From: Alphaproteobacteria bacterium
Lineage (GTDB): Bacteria; Pseudomonadota; Alphaproteobacteria; Rhodobacterales; Rhodobacteraceae
Length of the DNA stretch: 35,672 bases
Reading direction: 5' to 3'
NCBI GenBank assembly: GCA_030431485.1
Contig: JAUIIR010000043.1
Coordinates: 1 to 35,672, forward strand
The position numbers and the translations under genes were made by a program. Under the pieces are notes generated by a model. That model did not search any database. It saw nothing but the letters and a program-made list of their open reading frames with translations, and was not told the origin of the DNA. The stretch's first letter is position 1, and each line of letters starts with the position of its first letter. This document shows, piece after piece, positions 1 through 7,961 of the stretch.

Positions 1-199
1 CACGGGGCTCAGGAGAGATGAGGGTTGCGACATCGCGGATCGCCAGTCCCAGCCGCGCCCTGCGCTTCGGGATAAGGGCCATGCACGATGATTGGTCGTC
101 GCAAACCTCATAGGTCAGTTCATGGATCGCGGCATGGGAGTGACCCTTCCCGCTCGATGCGCATCGTGGGCGGGGGTATGGCGCGGCATTGGTTAACAC
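1..199 (-). CDS. possible 5' part of an unrecognised protein, cut by the window edge
   Basis: Reading the minus strand from a GTG at 199-197, one frame stays open for 66 codons to the window edge. It contains a plausible protein-like stretch (…AIHELTYEVCDDQ… then …LIPKRRARLGLAIRDV…). No ribosome-binding site is obvious upstream of the GTG, and an in-frame ATG at 82-80 is an alternative start. I do not recognise a family and assign no function. It would lie downstream of the isocitrate dehydrogenase gene on the same strand, separated by a hairpin. It could equally be chance open frame in GC-rich DNA. Confidence 0.25.
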   Translation of the reverse strand, partial: MLTNAAPYPRPRCASSGKGHSHAAIHELTYEVCDDQSSCMALIPKRRARLGLAIRDVATLISPEPR

Positions 200-259
200 C
201 ACGACACCCCACCGCGCGGTGCATGGTCCTTCGCAAGATCGCCACACGCTCTTAACCGT

Positions 260-289
260 GACCCAAGCCCGGTCGAACAGGCTTGGGTC
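260..289 (-). terminator. hairpin downstream of icd
   Basis: A perfect 10-bp inverted repeat (GACCCAAGCC / GGCTTGGGTC) with a 10-nt loop lies 15 bp past the isocitrate dehydrogenase stop codon. There is no clear T-tract on the minus strand, so it may be a 3'-end stabilising or Rho-assisted structure instead of a classic intrinsic terminator. Confidence 0.4.
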
Positions 290-304
290 CAGAATATATC
301 GAGG

Positions 305-2512
305 TTAGCCGATAATGGCGTTCAGCGTGGCCGAGGGGCGCATCACCGAAGCGGTTTTCGCTGCATCGGTGTGATAGTAGCCGCCCAGGTCAGCAGGCGC
401 GCCTTGGGCCTCAGCCAGTTCGGACAAGATATCGCTTTCCTTGTCGGAAAGGGCTGCCGCGATCGGCGCGAAATGCGCCGCCAGCTCGGCATCCGTGTCT
501 TGCGCCGCCAAGGCCTCTGCCCAATAGCGGGCGAACCAGTAGTGGCTGTCGCGGTTGTCCGGCTCCCCAACCTTACGCGATGGCGAACGGTTGTTGTCGA
601 GGATGCCCTGCGTTGCCGCATCAACCGCTTTTCCCAACACGCGGGCTTTTTCATTGTTGCGGGCATCTGCGAGGAACTGCAGGCTTTCTCCAAGCGCACA
701 GAACTCACCAAGGCTGTCCCAGCGCAGGTGGTTCTGTTCCATCAGCTGTTGCACGTGTTTCGGGGCCGAGCCGCCAGCACCGGTTTCGAACAAGCCGCCG
801 CCATTCATCAGTTTGACGATGGAGAGCATCTTGGCCGAGGTGGCCAGTTCCAGGATCGGGAACAGGTCGGTCAGGTAGTCGCGCAGCACATTGCCGGTGA
901 TGGCGATGGATGTCTTTCCCGCCCGAATGGTCTCCAGCGATGCCCGTGTCGCTTCGCGTGGCGCCATGATCTTGAACTTGTCGGCCACGCCTTTTGCTTC
1001 AAGGATCGGCTTCACGTATTTGATCAGCTCGGCGTCGTGCGCACGGGTCGCGTCGAGCCAGAAGATTGCTTCGCAGTCTTCCGCTTTCTGGCGATCAATG
1101 GCGAGTTGCACCCAATCCTCAATCGGTGCTTTGCGCGCTGAGGCCGAACGCCAGATGTCACCCGCTTCGACCGAATGTTCATGCAGGACCGTTCCGTCCG
1201 CGAGGATCATCTTGACCGTGCCATCCTCCGGGATTTCAAACGTGGTCGGGTGCGAGCCATACTCCTCGGCTTTCTGCGCCATCAGACCGATATTCTGCAC
1301 CGTGCCAGCCGTTGCCGGATCAAGCTTGCCGGTTTCCTTGAAGTAGGCAATCGTCTCTTCGTACACGGGCGCATAGGAGTTGTCTGGGATCACGCAGTTT
1401 GCGTCATGTTCCTTGCCATCCGGACCCCAGCCTTTGCCGCCAGCACGGATCAGGGCGGGCATCGAGGCATCGACGATGACGTCAGAGGGGACGTGCAGGT
1501 TGGTGATGCCACGGTCGCTGTCCACCATGTACATCTGCGGTCGATCGGCCATGACCTTTTCGATTTCGGCCTTGATTTCGAGTTTGTCTTCGACCCGTGC
1601 AAGAAGATCACCCAGACCGGAGTTCGGGTTGACGCCAGCCGCCTTCAACTCTTCCCCGAATTTGTCAAAAACCGGCTGAAGGAAGGCCTTGACCGCGTGG
1701 CCGAAGATGATCGGGTCGGAGACCTTCATCATCGTGGCTTTGAGGTGCAGAGAGAACAGAGTACCCTCTTCCTTGGTCTTGGCAATCTCGTCTGCAAGAA
1801 ACGCATCAAGCGCTTTGGCGGACATGAATGTCGCGTCAACGACGGTGCCCGCCGGGTAGCTCAGGCCGTCTTTCAGAACGGTTTCAGAGCCATCTTTGCC
1901 GACCAGAACGATCTTGGCCGATGCTTCCTCTGCCAGCGTTGCAGAGGTCTCGTTCGACCGGAAATCGCCGCCCGACATGGACGAGACGCGTGTCTTGCTC
2001 TCAGCTGACCAGTCGCCCATACGGTGCGGATTGTTTTGGGCGTATAATTTGACGGCTTTTGCGGCGCGACGGTCAGAGTTGCCTTCGCGCAGGACGGGGT
2101 TCACCGCAGAGCCTTTGATCGTGTCATATTTCGCGCGGATCACTTTCTCGTCTTCGGTCGCGGGTGCTTCAGGATAGTCGGGCAGCGCGTACCCTTGGCT
2201 CTGCAATTCCTTGATCGCTGCAACGAGCTGCGGCACAGAAGCCGAGATGTTCGGCAGCTTGATCACATTGGCTTCCGGTGTTTTGACCAATTGACCGAGC
2301 TCTGCCAGGTCGTCGGATTGGCGCTGATCCTCGGTCAGGAATTCCGGGAACGTTGCAATGATCCGGCCGGCCAGCGAAATGTCCTTGGTGCCAACGCTGA
2401 CGCCAGCGGCACTTGCGAATTTCTGGATAATCGGAAGGAAGGATGCGGAGGCCAGCTCGGGCGCTTCGTCTACCTTGGTATAGATGATGTCAGGGGTTGA
2501 GGTATCAGCCAT
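305..2512 (-). CDS. icd: NADP-dependent isocitrate dehydrogenase, monomeric type
   Basis: It oxidises and decarboxylates isocitrate to 2-oxoglutarate with NADP in the cytoplasmic TCA cycle. The 735-aa length matches the roughly 740-aa monomeric IDH family, which is unrelated in length to the 400-aa dimeric enzymes. Family-typical blocks are visible: the N-terminal [25 protein letters not shown] in the middle, [16 protein letters not shown], and [11 protein letters not shown] towards the C-terminus. The ATG is preceded by AAAGG nine bases upstream. It appears to be a single transcription unit, about 90 bp downstream of the phosphoesterase gene on the same strand. No frameshift or missing block was seen. 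Family assignment is near certain. Confidence 0.96.
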   Translation of the reverse strand: MADTSTPDIIYTKVDEAPELASASFLPIIQKFASAAGVSVGTKDISLAGRIIATFPEFLTEDQRQSDDLAELGQLVKTPEANVIKLPNISASVPQLVAAIKELQSQGYALPDYPEAPATEDEKVIRAKYDTIKGSAVNPVLREGNSDRRAAKAVKLYAQNNPHRMGDWSAESKTRVSSMSGGDFRSNETSATLAEEASAKIVLVGKDGSETVLKDGLSYPAGTVVDATFMSAKALDAFLADEIAKTKEEGTLFSLHLKATMMKVSDPIIFGHAVKAFLQPVFDKFGEELKAAGVNPNSGLGDLLARVEDKLEIKAEIEKVMADRPQMYMVDSDRGITNLHVPSDVIVDASMPALIRAGGKGWGPDGKEHDANCVIPDNSYAPVYEETIAYFKETGKLDPATAGTVQNIGLMAQKAEEYGSHPTTFEIPEDGTVKMILADGTVLHEHSVEAGDIWRSASARKAPIEDWVQLAIDRQKAEDCEAIFWLDATRAHDAELIKYVKPILEAKGVADKFKIMAPREATRASLETIRAGKTSIAITGNVLRDYLTDLFPILELATSAKMLSIVKLMNGGGLFETGAGGSAPKHVQQLMEQNHLRWDSLGEFCALGESLQFLADARNNEKARVLGKAVDAATQGILDNNRSPSRKVGEPDNRDSHYWFARYWAEALAAQDTDAELAAHFAPIAAALSDKESDILSELAEAQGAPADLGGYYHTDAAKTASVMRPSATLNAIIG

Positions 2513-2604
2513 GGGTCACGCCTTTCATGATTTGCCCCTGCCATAGGCCAAAGCAAGCGAGTCGTAAACAGCATACAGTGGTATACATTGCCGCAATCAG
2601 TGGC

Positions 2605-3339
2605 TCAGGTCGCCACGAACTCAACGCCGTCCGGTGTAATGACCGCAGCGGACAAGTGTCCGGTCGCATAGGCTCCGGTGTCGATGGAAATCCGACCGTC
2701 CCGCATGATGGGTTTGTCGACAATGGTGTGGCCATGCACAATCCAGAAACCATCCCGGCGGGGCACCTTGCGGAACTCCGGATGGCCCCAGATGAAGGTC
2801 TCAGGCTCTTGTTCCTGTAATGGCTTATGCGGGTCGGCACCCGCATGCACAACGGCGACATTGCCGGACCATGCAAAGCTTTCGAGGCCGGCAAGCCACA
2901 GAACCATGTCTTCGCCCATCGCGTCGAACAGGTGATCCCGAGTGCGCAGGAGATCTTCACCTCCAGAGGTGTCAGTGACACCCGAGACACCAAAGCTTTC
3001 CAGTGTTTGCAGCCCGCCATTCCGCAGCCAGCGTCGCCCGCCCGTCTCGGGCGATTTCATGAAGTTCAGCAAGAGCTGTTCGTGATTGCCCATCAGAGGC
3101 GTGATCATCCGGGTGTCTTTGACAAACTCCAGAACGTCCTTCGACTGATCGCCGCGGTCAATAAGGTCTCCGACACAGAGAATGGACATATTTTGTGGAA
3201 GCGCATCAACCAGTTTGGTCAGCAGGTCGAAACGCCCGTGCACGTCCCCGATCACACAAAAAGACAAGTCCGGTCGGATCGGAGCAAATCCGTCCTGCGG
3301 TAAAGATTTTTTGTGCGTCTTGAAAAGTTTTGAGAACAT
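2605..3339 (-). CDS. PPP-family metallophosphoesterase (serine/threonine phosphatase-like)
   Basis: A 244-aa calcineurin-like phosphoesterase. The dimetal-site motifs of the PPP family are present in order: GDVHGR at residues 31-36, GDLIDRGD at 58-65, GNHE at 84-87, then a histidine in VVHAGADP and a late HGH motif. Relatives include bacterial PrpA/PrpE-type protein phosphatases and diadenosine tetraphosphatases; sequence alone does not settle the substrate. The open frame extends 28 codons further upstream (to 3423), but that extension lacks a ribosome-binding site and the MFSKLF start fits the family length. It is divergent from the epimerase gene. It has no signal peptide, so it is likely cytoplasmic. 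Confidence 0.85.
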   Translation of the reverse strand: MFSKLFKTHKKSLPQDGFAPIRPDLSFCVIGDVHGRFDLLTKLVDALPQNMSILCVGDLIDRGDQSKDVLEFVKDTRMITPLMGNHEQLLLNFMKSPETGGRRWLRNGGLQTLESFGVSGVTDTSGGEDLLRTRDHLFDAMGEDMVLWLAGLESFAWSGNVAVVHAGADPHKPLQEQEPETFIWGHPEFRKVPRRDGFWIVHGHTIVDKPIMRDGRISIDTGAYATGHLSAAVITPDGVEFVAT

Positions 3340-3514
3340 TGTGCCTGCGTTTTCCCGGGACGACGCCTGTGTGCCTCTTTGGTCGCGCCTGGAGGGCATA
3401 TGGGGTCCTAGGTGCCAGAACAAAAGGTGGCGCGCATTTCCATTGGTGGTCGCGGCAGGTCTTTCGTGCTAGGCGCTCGGGCAATACCGCCACTGCAACA
3501 TTCAGAGCTGCCAT

Positions 3515-4519
3515 ATGAAACGTGTCCTTGTCACCGGAACCGCCGGGTTCATCGGATTCTATCTTGCGCGGCTTCTGCTTGAGGACGGGTTCGTCGTTCA
3601 CGGGTATGATGCGATCACCGATTACTACGATGTGACGCTCAAGGAACGGCGCAACCAGATGTTGCTGCAATCGGCGGGTTATAGCTTTACCCACGCGACG
3701 CTGGAAGAGGATGGCACGTTTGAACGCGTCGCGGGCGATTTCGCGCCTGATGTCATTGTTCATCTCGCCGGTCAGGCAGGGGTGCGGTACTCACTGGAAA
3801 ACCCGCGCGCCTATCTGGAGAGCAATCTGGTTGGCACGTTCAACGTGATGGAAGCCGCGCGGCAGTTGCAGGTTCAGCATCTGCTGATGGCGTCCACATC
3901 ATCGGTCTACGGCGCCAACGAAGACATGCCGTTTCGCGAAACCGACAAGGCCGATACCCAGCTGACCTTTTATGCGGCGACGAAGAAGGCGAATGAAAGC
4001 ATGGCGCATTCCTATGCGCATCTGTGGAACATCCCCACGACCATGTTCCGCTTTTTCACCGTCTATGGCCCGTGGGGGCGGCCCGATATGGCGCTTTTCA
4101 AATTCACCAAAGGCATCTTCGAAGGCACGCCCATCGACATTTACAACCATGGCGACATGTACCGCGACTTTACCTATGTCGAGGACCTGGTGCGCGGCAT
4201 CCGGCTCTTGATGGATGCGGTGCCCGGTGGGCCGGACACGGCAGTTGATGGGGATACGCTCAGCCCGGCAGCGCCGTACCGGATCGTCAATATCGGCAAC
4301 TCGGACAAGGTGCGCCTGCTGGACTTCATCGAGGCGATCGAGGCGGAGACCGGGATCAAAGCAAAGCGGAATTACATGGAGATGCAGAAGGGCGATGTGT
4401 TCGCCACATGGGCCGATGCGTCGTTGCTGCGGAACCTCACGGCATACGCGCCCAAGACCGATGTGCGCGAAGGGGTGGCAAAGTTCGTAACGTGGTATCG
4501 CGACTATTATCAGGTCTGA
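3515..4519 (+). CDS. NAD-dependent epimerase, UDP-glucuronate 4-epimerase-like
   Basis: An extended short-chain dehydrogenase of 334 aa. The NAD-binding Rossmann motif GTAGFIG occupies residues 8-14. The catalytic triad region has STSSVYG around 127-133 and Y153-x3-K157 (YAATK). YGPWGRPDMALFKFTKGI and the YRDFTYVEDLV segment are typical of UDP-glucuronate 4-epimerases (CapI/LpsL type). These enzymes interconvert UDP-GlcA and UDP-GalA for capsule or LPS synthesis; the exact sugar is inferred from these motifs. The gene stands alone, with no glycosyltransferases nearby, and has only a weak AGAG ribosome site. It is functionally unrelated to the catabolic genes that follow. Confidence 0.85.
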   Translation: MKRVLVTGTAGFIGFYLARLLLEDGFVVHGYDAITDYYDVTLKERRNQMLLQSAGYSFTHATLEEDGTFERVAGDFAPDVIVHLAGQAGVRYSLENPRAYLESNLVGTFNVMEAARQLQVQHLLMASTSSVYGANEDMPFRETDKADTQLTFYAATKKANESMAHSYAHLWNIPTTMFRFFTVYGPWGRPDMALFKFTKGIFEGTPIDIYNHGDMYRDFTYVEDLVRGIRLLMDAVPGGPDTAVDGDTLSPAAPYRIVNIGNSDKVRLLDFIEAIEAETGIKAKRNYMEMQKGDVFATWADASLLRNLTAYAPKTDVREGVAKFVTWYRDYYQV

Positions 4520-4523
4520 CGAT

Positions 4524-4581
4524 TGATTGCGGTTCCAAGGCAATCACCTGTGATTATCAAGGAAAGCCGAAAAGTCTTGAT
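4524..4581 (+). promoter_or_regulatory. nested inverted repeats upstream of the ureidoglycine aminohydrolase gene
   Basis: Three overlapping dyads fill the 131-bp gap before the ureidoglycine aminohydrolase gene. They are TGATTGC/GCAATCA (4524-4530 with 4540-4546), the 14-bp palindrome AATCAC-CT-GTGATT (4542-4555), and ATCAAG/CTTGAT (4556-4561 with 4576-4581). None is followed by a T-tract, so a terminator for the epimerase gene is less likely than an operator. The cognate regulator is unknown. Confidence 0.35.
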
Positions 4582-4650
4582 TGCCGAAAGGCATGGTCGT
4601 GCAGCCTGCGTGGCGCGATACTCGGGCATCAGCAAGAAAGGGTATCGTGC

Positions 4651-5484
4651 ATGACCACGTCGTATTTTGCGCCCAAAGGTGGGCATCCGGGGCAAGACCA
4701 GCTTTTGACGGACCGTGCCATGTTCACCGAGGCCTATGCGGTGATCCCGAAAGGCACGATGCGGGACATTACCACCAGCTTTCTGCCGTTCTGGGACAAC
4801 ACCCGCCTGTGGGTGATCGCTCGGCCCCTGACCGGCTTTGCCGAGACCTTTTCGCATTACATCATGGAGGTCGGTCCCGGTGGTGGATCGGATCGTGCCG
4901 AGACGGACCCCGGGGCCGAAGGTGTGTTGTTTGTGGTCGAAGGAACCATGACCCTGAACGTTGGCGGGCAGACGCACGAGATGAAGGCGGGTGGGTATGC
5001 GTTTCTGCCGCCGAAATCGGGTTGGACGCTACGCAATAACGGGACAGAGCCTGTACGCTTTCATTGGCTGCGGAAGGCGTATCAAGCGGTAGATGGGCTG
5101 GATCATCCTGACGTGATTGTCACCAACGAGGCGGATGTTGCGCCGACCCCGATGCCCGGTACAGACGGCAAATGGGCCACCACGCGGTTTGTCGACCCGA
5201 GCGATCTGCGGCATGACATGCATGTGACCATCGTAACCTTTGAGCCGGGCGCTGTGATCCCATTCGCTGAAACCCACGTCATGGAGCACGGGCTTTACGT
5301 TCTGGAGGGCAAGGCTGTCTACCGTTTGAATCAGGATTGGGTCGAAGTGGAGGCCGGTGATTACATGTGGCTGCGCGCGTTCTGTCCGCAGGCCTGTTAC
5401 TCGGGCGGGCCGGGGAGGTTCCGGTATCTGCTTTATAAAGATGTGAACCGGCACATGCCGTTGCGGTTGGGAGCGGGGCGGTAA
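4651..5484 (+). CDS. allE: (S)-ureidoglycine aminohydrolase
   Basis: A bicupin enzyme of 277 aa that releases ammonia from (S)-ureidoglycine to give (S)-ureidoglycolate, the step between allantoate hydrolysis and ureidoglycolate lyase. The second cupin carries the family's metal ligands: E207, H209 and H213 in ETHVMEH, and Q247 in CPQACY. The first cupin (about residues 60-130) lacks this set, as is normal. The ATG at 4651 follows AAAGGG; the longer open frame from 4408 overlaps the epimerase gene and was rejected. A strong terminator follows, so it is transcribed separately from bhcA, 210 bp downstream. Its place beside the bhc operon links ureide nitrogen release to glyoxylate use. Confidence 0.9.
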   Translation: MTTSYFAPKGGHPGQDQLLTDRAMFTEAYAVIPKGTMRDITTSFLPFWDNTRLWVIARPLTGFAETFSHYIMEVGPGGGSDRAETDPGAEGVLFVVEGTMTLNVGGQTHEMKAGGYAFLPPKSGWTLRNNGTEPVRFHWLRKAYQAVDGLDHPDVIVTNEADVAPTPMPGTDGKWATTRFVDPSDLRHDMHVTIVTFEPGAVIPFAETHVMEHGLYVLEGKAVYRLNQDWVEVEAGDYMWLRAFCPQACYSGGPGRFRYLLYKDVNRHMPLRLGAGR

Positions 5485-5516
5485 GGCCGTCGGTCGATTC
5501 TGCTGAAAGACCCCTG

Positions 5517-5550
5517 AAAAGCGCATCCAAACGGGTGCGCTTTTGATTTT
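5517..5550 (+). terminator. rho-independent terminator after the ureidoglycine aminohydrolase gene
   Basis: Stem AAAAGCGCATCC (5517-5528) pairs with GGGTGCGCTTTT (5533-5544), with one T-G wobble, around a 4-nt AAAC loop. It runs into TTTTGATTTT. It lies 33 bp after the stop codon and separates the gene from the bhc promoter. Confidence 0.85.
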
Positions 5551-5560
5551 CAAAAAATCA

Positions 5561-5626
5561 TTTCATAATGTGAAAAATGCAAGGCACTGTTTTCACGTGT
5601 TTTTGTAGATTTTCAGAATATGAAAA
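5561..5626 (+). promoter_or_regulatory. two TTTCA-N5-TGAAA operator-like dyads upstream of bhcA
   Basis: Box A is TTTCA-TAATG-TGAAA (5561-5575). Box B is TTTTCA-GAATA-TGAAAA (5610-5626). Both have the same arms and 5-nt spacer, and their centres are 50 bp apart, close to five helical turns. A lone half site TTTCA lies between them at 5591-5595. The layout suggests cooperative binding of a dimeric regulator. BhcR, an IclR-type regulator known from Paracoccus denitrificans, is the obvious candidate but is not encoded here. Confidence 0.5.
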
Positions 5627-5641
5627 ATAATTTCGAAAAAA

Positions 5642-5670
5642 TTGTGAGAGAGGCTTGGATCGCTTAGATT
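5642..5670 (+). promoter_or_regulatory. candidate sigma-70 promoter of the bhc operon
   Basis: TTGTGA (5642-5647) and TAGATT (5665-5670) are separated by 17 bp, each matching four of six consensus bases. The implied transcription start is near 5677. It would place the two dyads at about -59 and -109, which are activator-like positions. The 5' leader would be short, with no room for a riboswitch. Confidence 0.35.
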
Positions 5671-5694
5671 GCTCGCAATTGGAGGAGAGACACC

Positions 5695-6888
5695 ATGAGT
5701 TTCCAAAACCCCGTTTTCATTCCCGGCCCGACCAACATTCCTGAATCGCTGCGCAAAGCCTGCGATATGCCAACCATTGACCACCGGTCACCGTTGTTCG
5801 GTCAGATCCTGCATCCGGCAAGGAAGGCGGTTCAGCAAATCCTGAAAAGCACCAGCGCGGAAGTCTTCATCTTCCCGGCGTCGGGCACCGGCGGTTGGGA
5901 AACCGCGCTGACGAACACGCTGAGTGCAGGGGACACGGTTCTGGTCGCGCGCAATGGTATGTTCTCGCACCGCTGGATCGACATGTGTGAACGCTTTGGT
6001 CTTGATGTTATCATCGTCGATGTGGCCTGGGGAAAAGGTATTCCTGCCGATCGGTATGAAGAGATCCTGACCAAAGATGCCGAGCACCGGATCAAGGCGG
6101 TTCTTGCCACGCATAACGAAACGGCGACAGGCGTGAAGTCTGACATTTCAGCGGTGCGCAAGGCAATTGACGCGGCCAAGCATCCCGCTTTGCTCATGGT
6201 GGATGGCGTGTCGTCGATCGCGTCTATGGATTTCCGCTTTGATGAATGGGGCGTCGACGTTGCCGTGACCGGATCGCAGAAGGGCTTCATGTTGCCTGCG
6301 GGTCTGGCTATCGTCGGGTTCAGCCAAAAAGCGATGGAAGCGACCAAGACCGCTGGTCTTTTCCGTACCTTCTTTGACGTGCATGACATGATGAAGGGAT
6401 ACGCCAACAACGCCTATCCCTATACGCCTGCCGTTGGTCTGATGAACGGCCTTAACGAGGCGTGCCGCATGCTGCAGGACGAGGGTCTGGAGAACGTATT
6501 CGCCCGCCACACCCGGATCGCCGAAGGTGCGCGCGCGGCGGTGGATGCCTGGGGGTTGAAGCTGTGTGCAGAAACGCCGGACCTCTACTCTGATACCGTG
6601 TCTGCGGTACGCACCCCAGAAGGTTTCAACGCGACCGATATCGTGACCCACGCGGCCAGCACCTATGGTGTCGCGTTTGGCGTAGGTCTGGGTGACGTCG
6701 CGGGCAAAGTGTTCCGCATCGGCCACTTGGGCAGCTTGACGGATGTGATGGCGCTGTCCGGCATCGCCACAGCCGAGATGTGCATGGTCGACCTGGGCCT
6801 TGATATCAAGCTTGGCTCGGGTGTCGCGGCAGCGCAGGAATACTATCGCCACGGGTCGCAGATTGCTCAGAAGGTGGCAGCAGAATGA
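5695..6888 (+). CDS. bhcA: L-aspartate:glyoxylate aminotransferase (beta-hydroxyaspartate cycle)
   Basis: First enzyme of the beta-hydroxyaspartate cycle. It transfers the amino group of L-aspartate to glyoxylate, giving glycine and oxaloacetate. The 397-aa protein is a class V, fold-type I PLP enzyme of the serine/alanine-glyoxylate aminotransferase family: FIPGPTNIP at the N-terminus, SGTGGWE (63-69), D170 in MVDGVSSI for the PLP ring, and K196 in TGSQKGFM as the PLP lysine. By sequence alone it could be called serine-glyoxylate aminotransferase; the order bhcA-B-C-D decides the assignment. The ribosome site GGAGGAGAG lies just before the ATG. The stop codon overlaps the bhcB start (ATGA), indicating translational coupling. 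Confidence 0.93.
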   Translation: MSFQNPVFIPGPTNIPESLRKACDMPTIDHRSPLFGQILHPARKAVQQILKSTSAEVFIFPASGTGGWETALTNTLSAGDTVLVARNGMFSHRWIDMCERFGLDVIIVDVAWGKGIPADRYEEILTKDAEHRIKAVLATHNETATGVKSDISAVRKAIDAAKHPALLMVDGVSSIASMDFRFDEWGVDVAVTGSQKGFMLPAGLAIVGFSQKAMEATKTAGLFRTFFDVHDMMKGYANNAYPYTPAVGLMNGLNEACRMLQDEGLENVFARHTRIAEGARAAVDAWGLKLCAETPDLYSDTVSAVRTPEGFNATDIVTHAASTYGVAFGVGLGDVAGKVFRIGHLGSLTDVMALSGIATAEMCMVDLGLDIKLGSGVAAAQEYYRHGSQIAQKVAAE

Positions 6889-7853
6889 AAGACACGGCAA
6901 TGATCATCCCGACCTATGAGGATATGCTGGCGGCGCACGAGCGCATCAAGCCGCATATCCGCCGGACCCCGGTAATGCAGTCGGACTACCTCAACGAGCT
7001 GACGGGCGCGCAGTTGTTCTTCAAATGCGAGAACTTCCAGGAACCGGGGGCCTTCAAGGTGCGCGGCGGATCGAACGCGGTGTTCGGGCTGAGCGACGAA
7101 GAGGCAGAGCGAGGCGTTTGCACACATTCTTCGGGCAACCACGCTTTGTGTCTGAGCTATGCGGCAGGTCGCCGGGGCATTCCATGCAACGTGGTCATGC
7201 CAAGCACCGCACCGCAAGCCAAGAAGGACGCGGTGCGCCGTTATGGGGGCACGATCACCGAGTGCGAGCCGTCGACCACCTCGCGCGAGGCGGTGTTTGC
7301 AGAGGTACAGGCGCGCACCGGTGGCGAATTCGTACACCCCTACAACGACCCGCGCGTGATTGCAGGGCAGGGGACCTGTTCAAAGGAATTCATGGAGCAG
7401 ACCGATGGTCTAGACATGATGGTGGCGCCCATCGGGGGCGGGGGGATGATCTCGGGCACATGTCTGACGCTGTCGACACTGGCGCCCGAGGTCAACATCA
7501 TCGCTGCCGAGCCGGAACAAGCCGACGACGCGTATCGAAGTTTCAAGGCGGGGCACATCATTGCCGATGACGCGCCTGAGACGATTGCCGACGGGCTCAA
7601 GGTGCCGCTCAAGGATCTGACATGGCATTTCGTGTCGAACCACGTGTCCGACATCCTGACCGCGTCCGAGCAAGAGATCATCGACGCGATGAAGATCACG
7701 TGGAAGTACCTGCGCATCGTGATGGAGCCGTCCTGCGCCGTGCCGCTGGCGGTGATCCTCAAGAACAAAGAGGCATTTGCAGGCAAGCGTGTCGGCGTGA
7801 TTGTCACGGGTGGCAATGTCGACCTTGATAAACTGCCTTGGATGACGCGTTAA
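6885..7853 (+). CDS. bhcB: beta-hydroxyaspartate dehydratase
   Basis: This PLP enzyme removes water from (2R,3S)-beta-hydroxyaspartate to give iminosuccinate, the third step of the cycle. The 322-aa protein belongs to the serine/threonine dehydratase family (fold type II). K58 in GAFKVRGG is the PLP lysine, SSGNH spans 82-86 and the phosphate-binding glycine loop GGGGM spans 184-188. There is no ACT domain, unlike biosynthetic threonine dehydratases. It starts inside the bhcA stop codon (ATGA); an in-frame ATG at 6900 is the alternative start. Without its neighbours it would be annotated as threonine dehydratase or serine racemase. The bhc context makes the specific call strong. Confidence 0.92.
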   Translation: MKDTAMIIPTYEDMLAAHERIKPHIRRTPVMQSDYLNELTGAQLFFKCENFQEPGAFKVRGGSNAVFGLSDEEAERGVCTHSSGNHALCLSYAAGRRGIPCNVVMPSTAPQAKKDAVRRYGGTITECEPSTTSREAVFAEVQARTGGEFVHPYNDPRVIAGQGTCSKEFMEQTDGLDMMVAPIGGGGMISGTCLTLSTLAPEVNIIAAEPEQADDAYRSFKAGHIIADDAPETIADGLKVPLKDLTWHFVSNHVSDILTASEQEIIDAMKITWKYLRIVMEPSCAVPLAVILKNKEAFAGKRVGVIVTGGNVDLDKLPWMTR

Positions 7854-7864
7854 ACGCGCTTTCA

Positions 7865-7892
7865 TTTCCGGAAAGTTTCCGATAGGAAACTT
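7865..7892 (+). promoter_or_regulatory. overlapping palindromes between bhcB and bhcC
   Basis: The 108-bp gap holds a perfect 10-bp palindrome TTTCCGGAAA (7865-7874), overlapping a perfect 8-bp hairpin AAGTTTCC-GATA-GGAAACTT (7873-7892). There is no T-tract. It may be an mRNA-processing or stabilising structure inside the operon, or a secondary regulator site, since TTTCC/GGAAA arms resemble IclR-type operators. Confidence 0.45.
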
Positions 7893-7961
7893 ATGAGAGT
7901 ATATGACACACGAGCGAGTCGGCTCTAGGATCGCGACCCGCTTTATCTTCGGAGAGATTCA

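Noticed and set aside
3340..3514. N-terminal extension of the metallophosphoesterase to 3423, or a small gene in the 175-bp gap
   Set aside because: The extension has no ribosome-binding site and is not PPP-like. No other frame in the gap has a supported start or recognisable product.
5627..5694. Glycine or other riboswitch in the bhcA leader
   Set aside because: The leader after the candidate start site is under 30 nt and contains no aptamer-like pairing; the two dyads lie upstream of the promoter.
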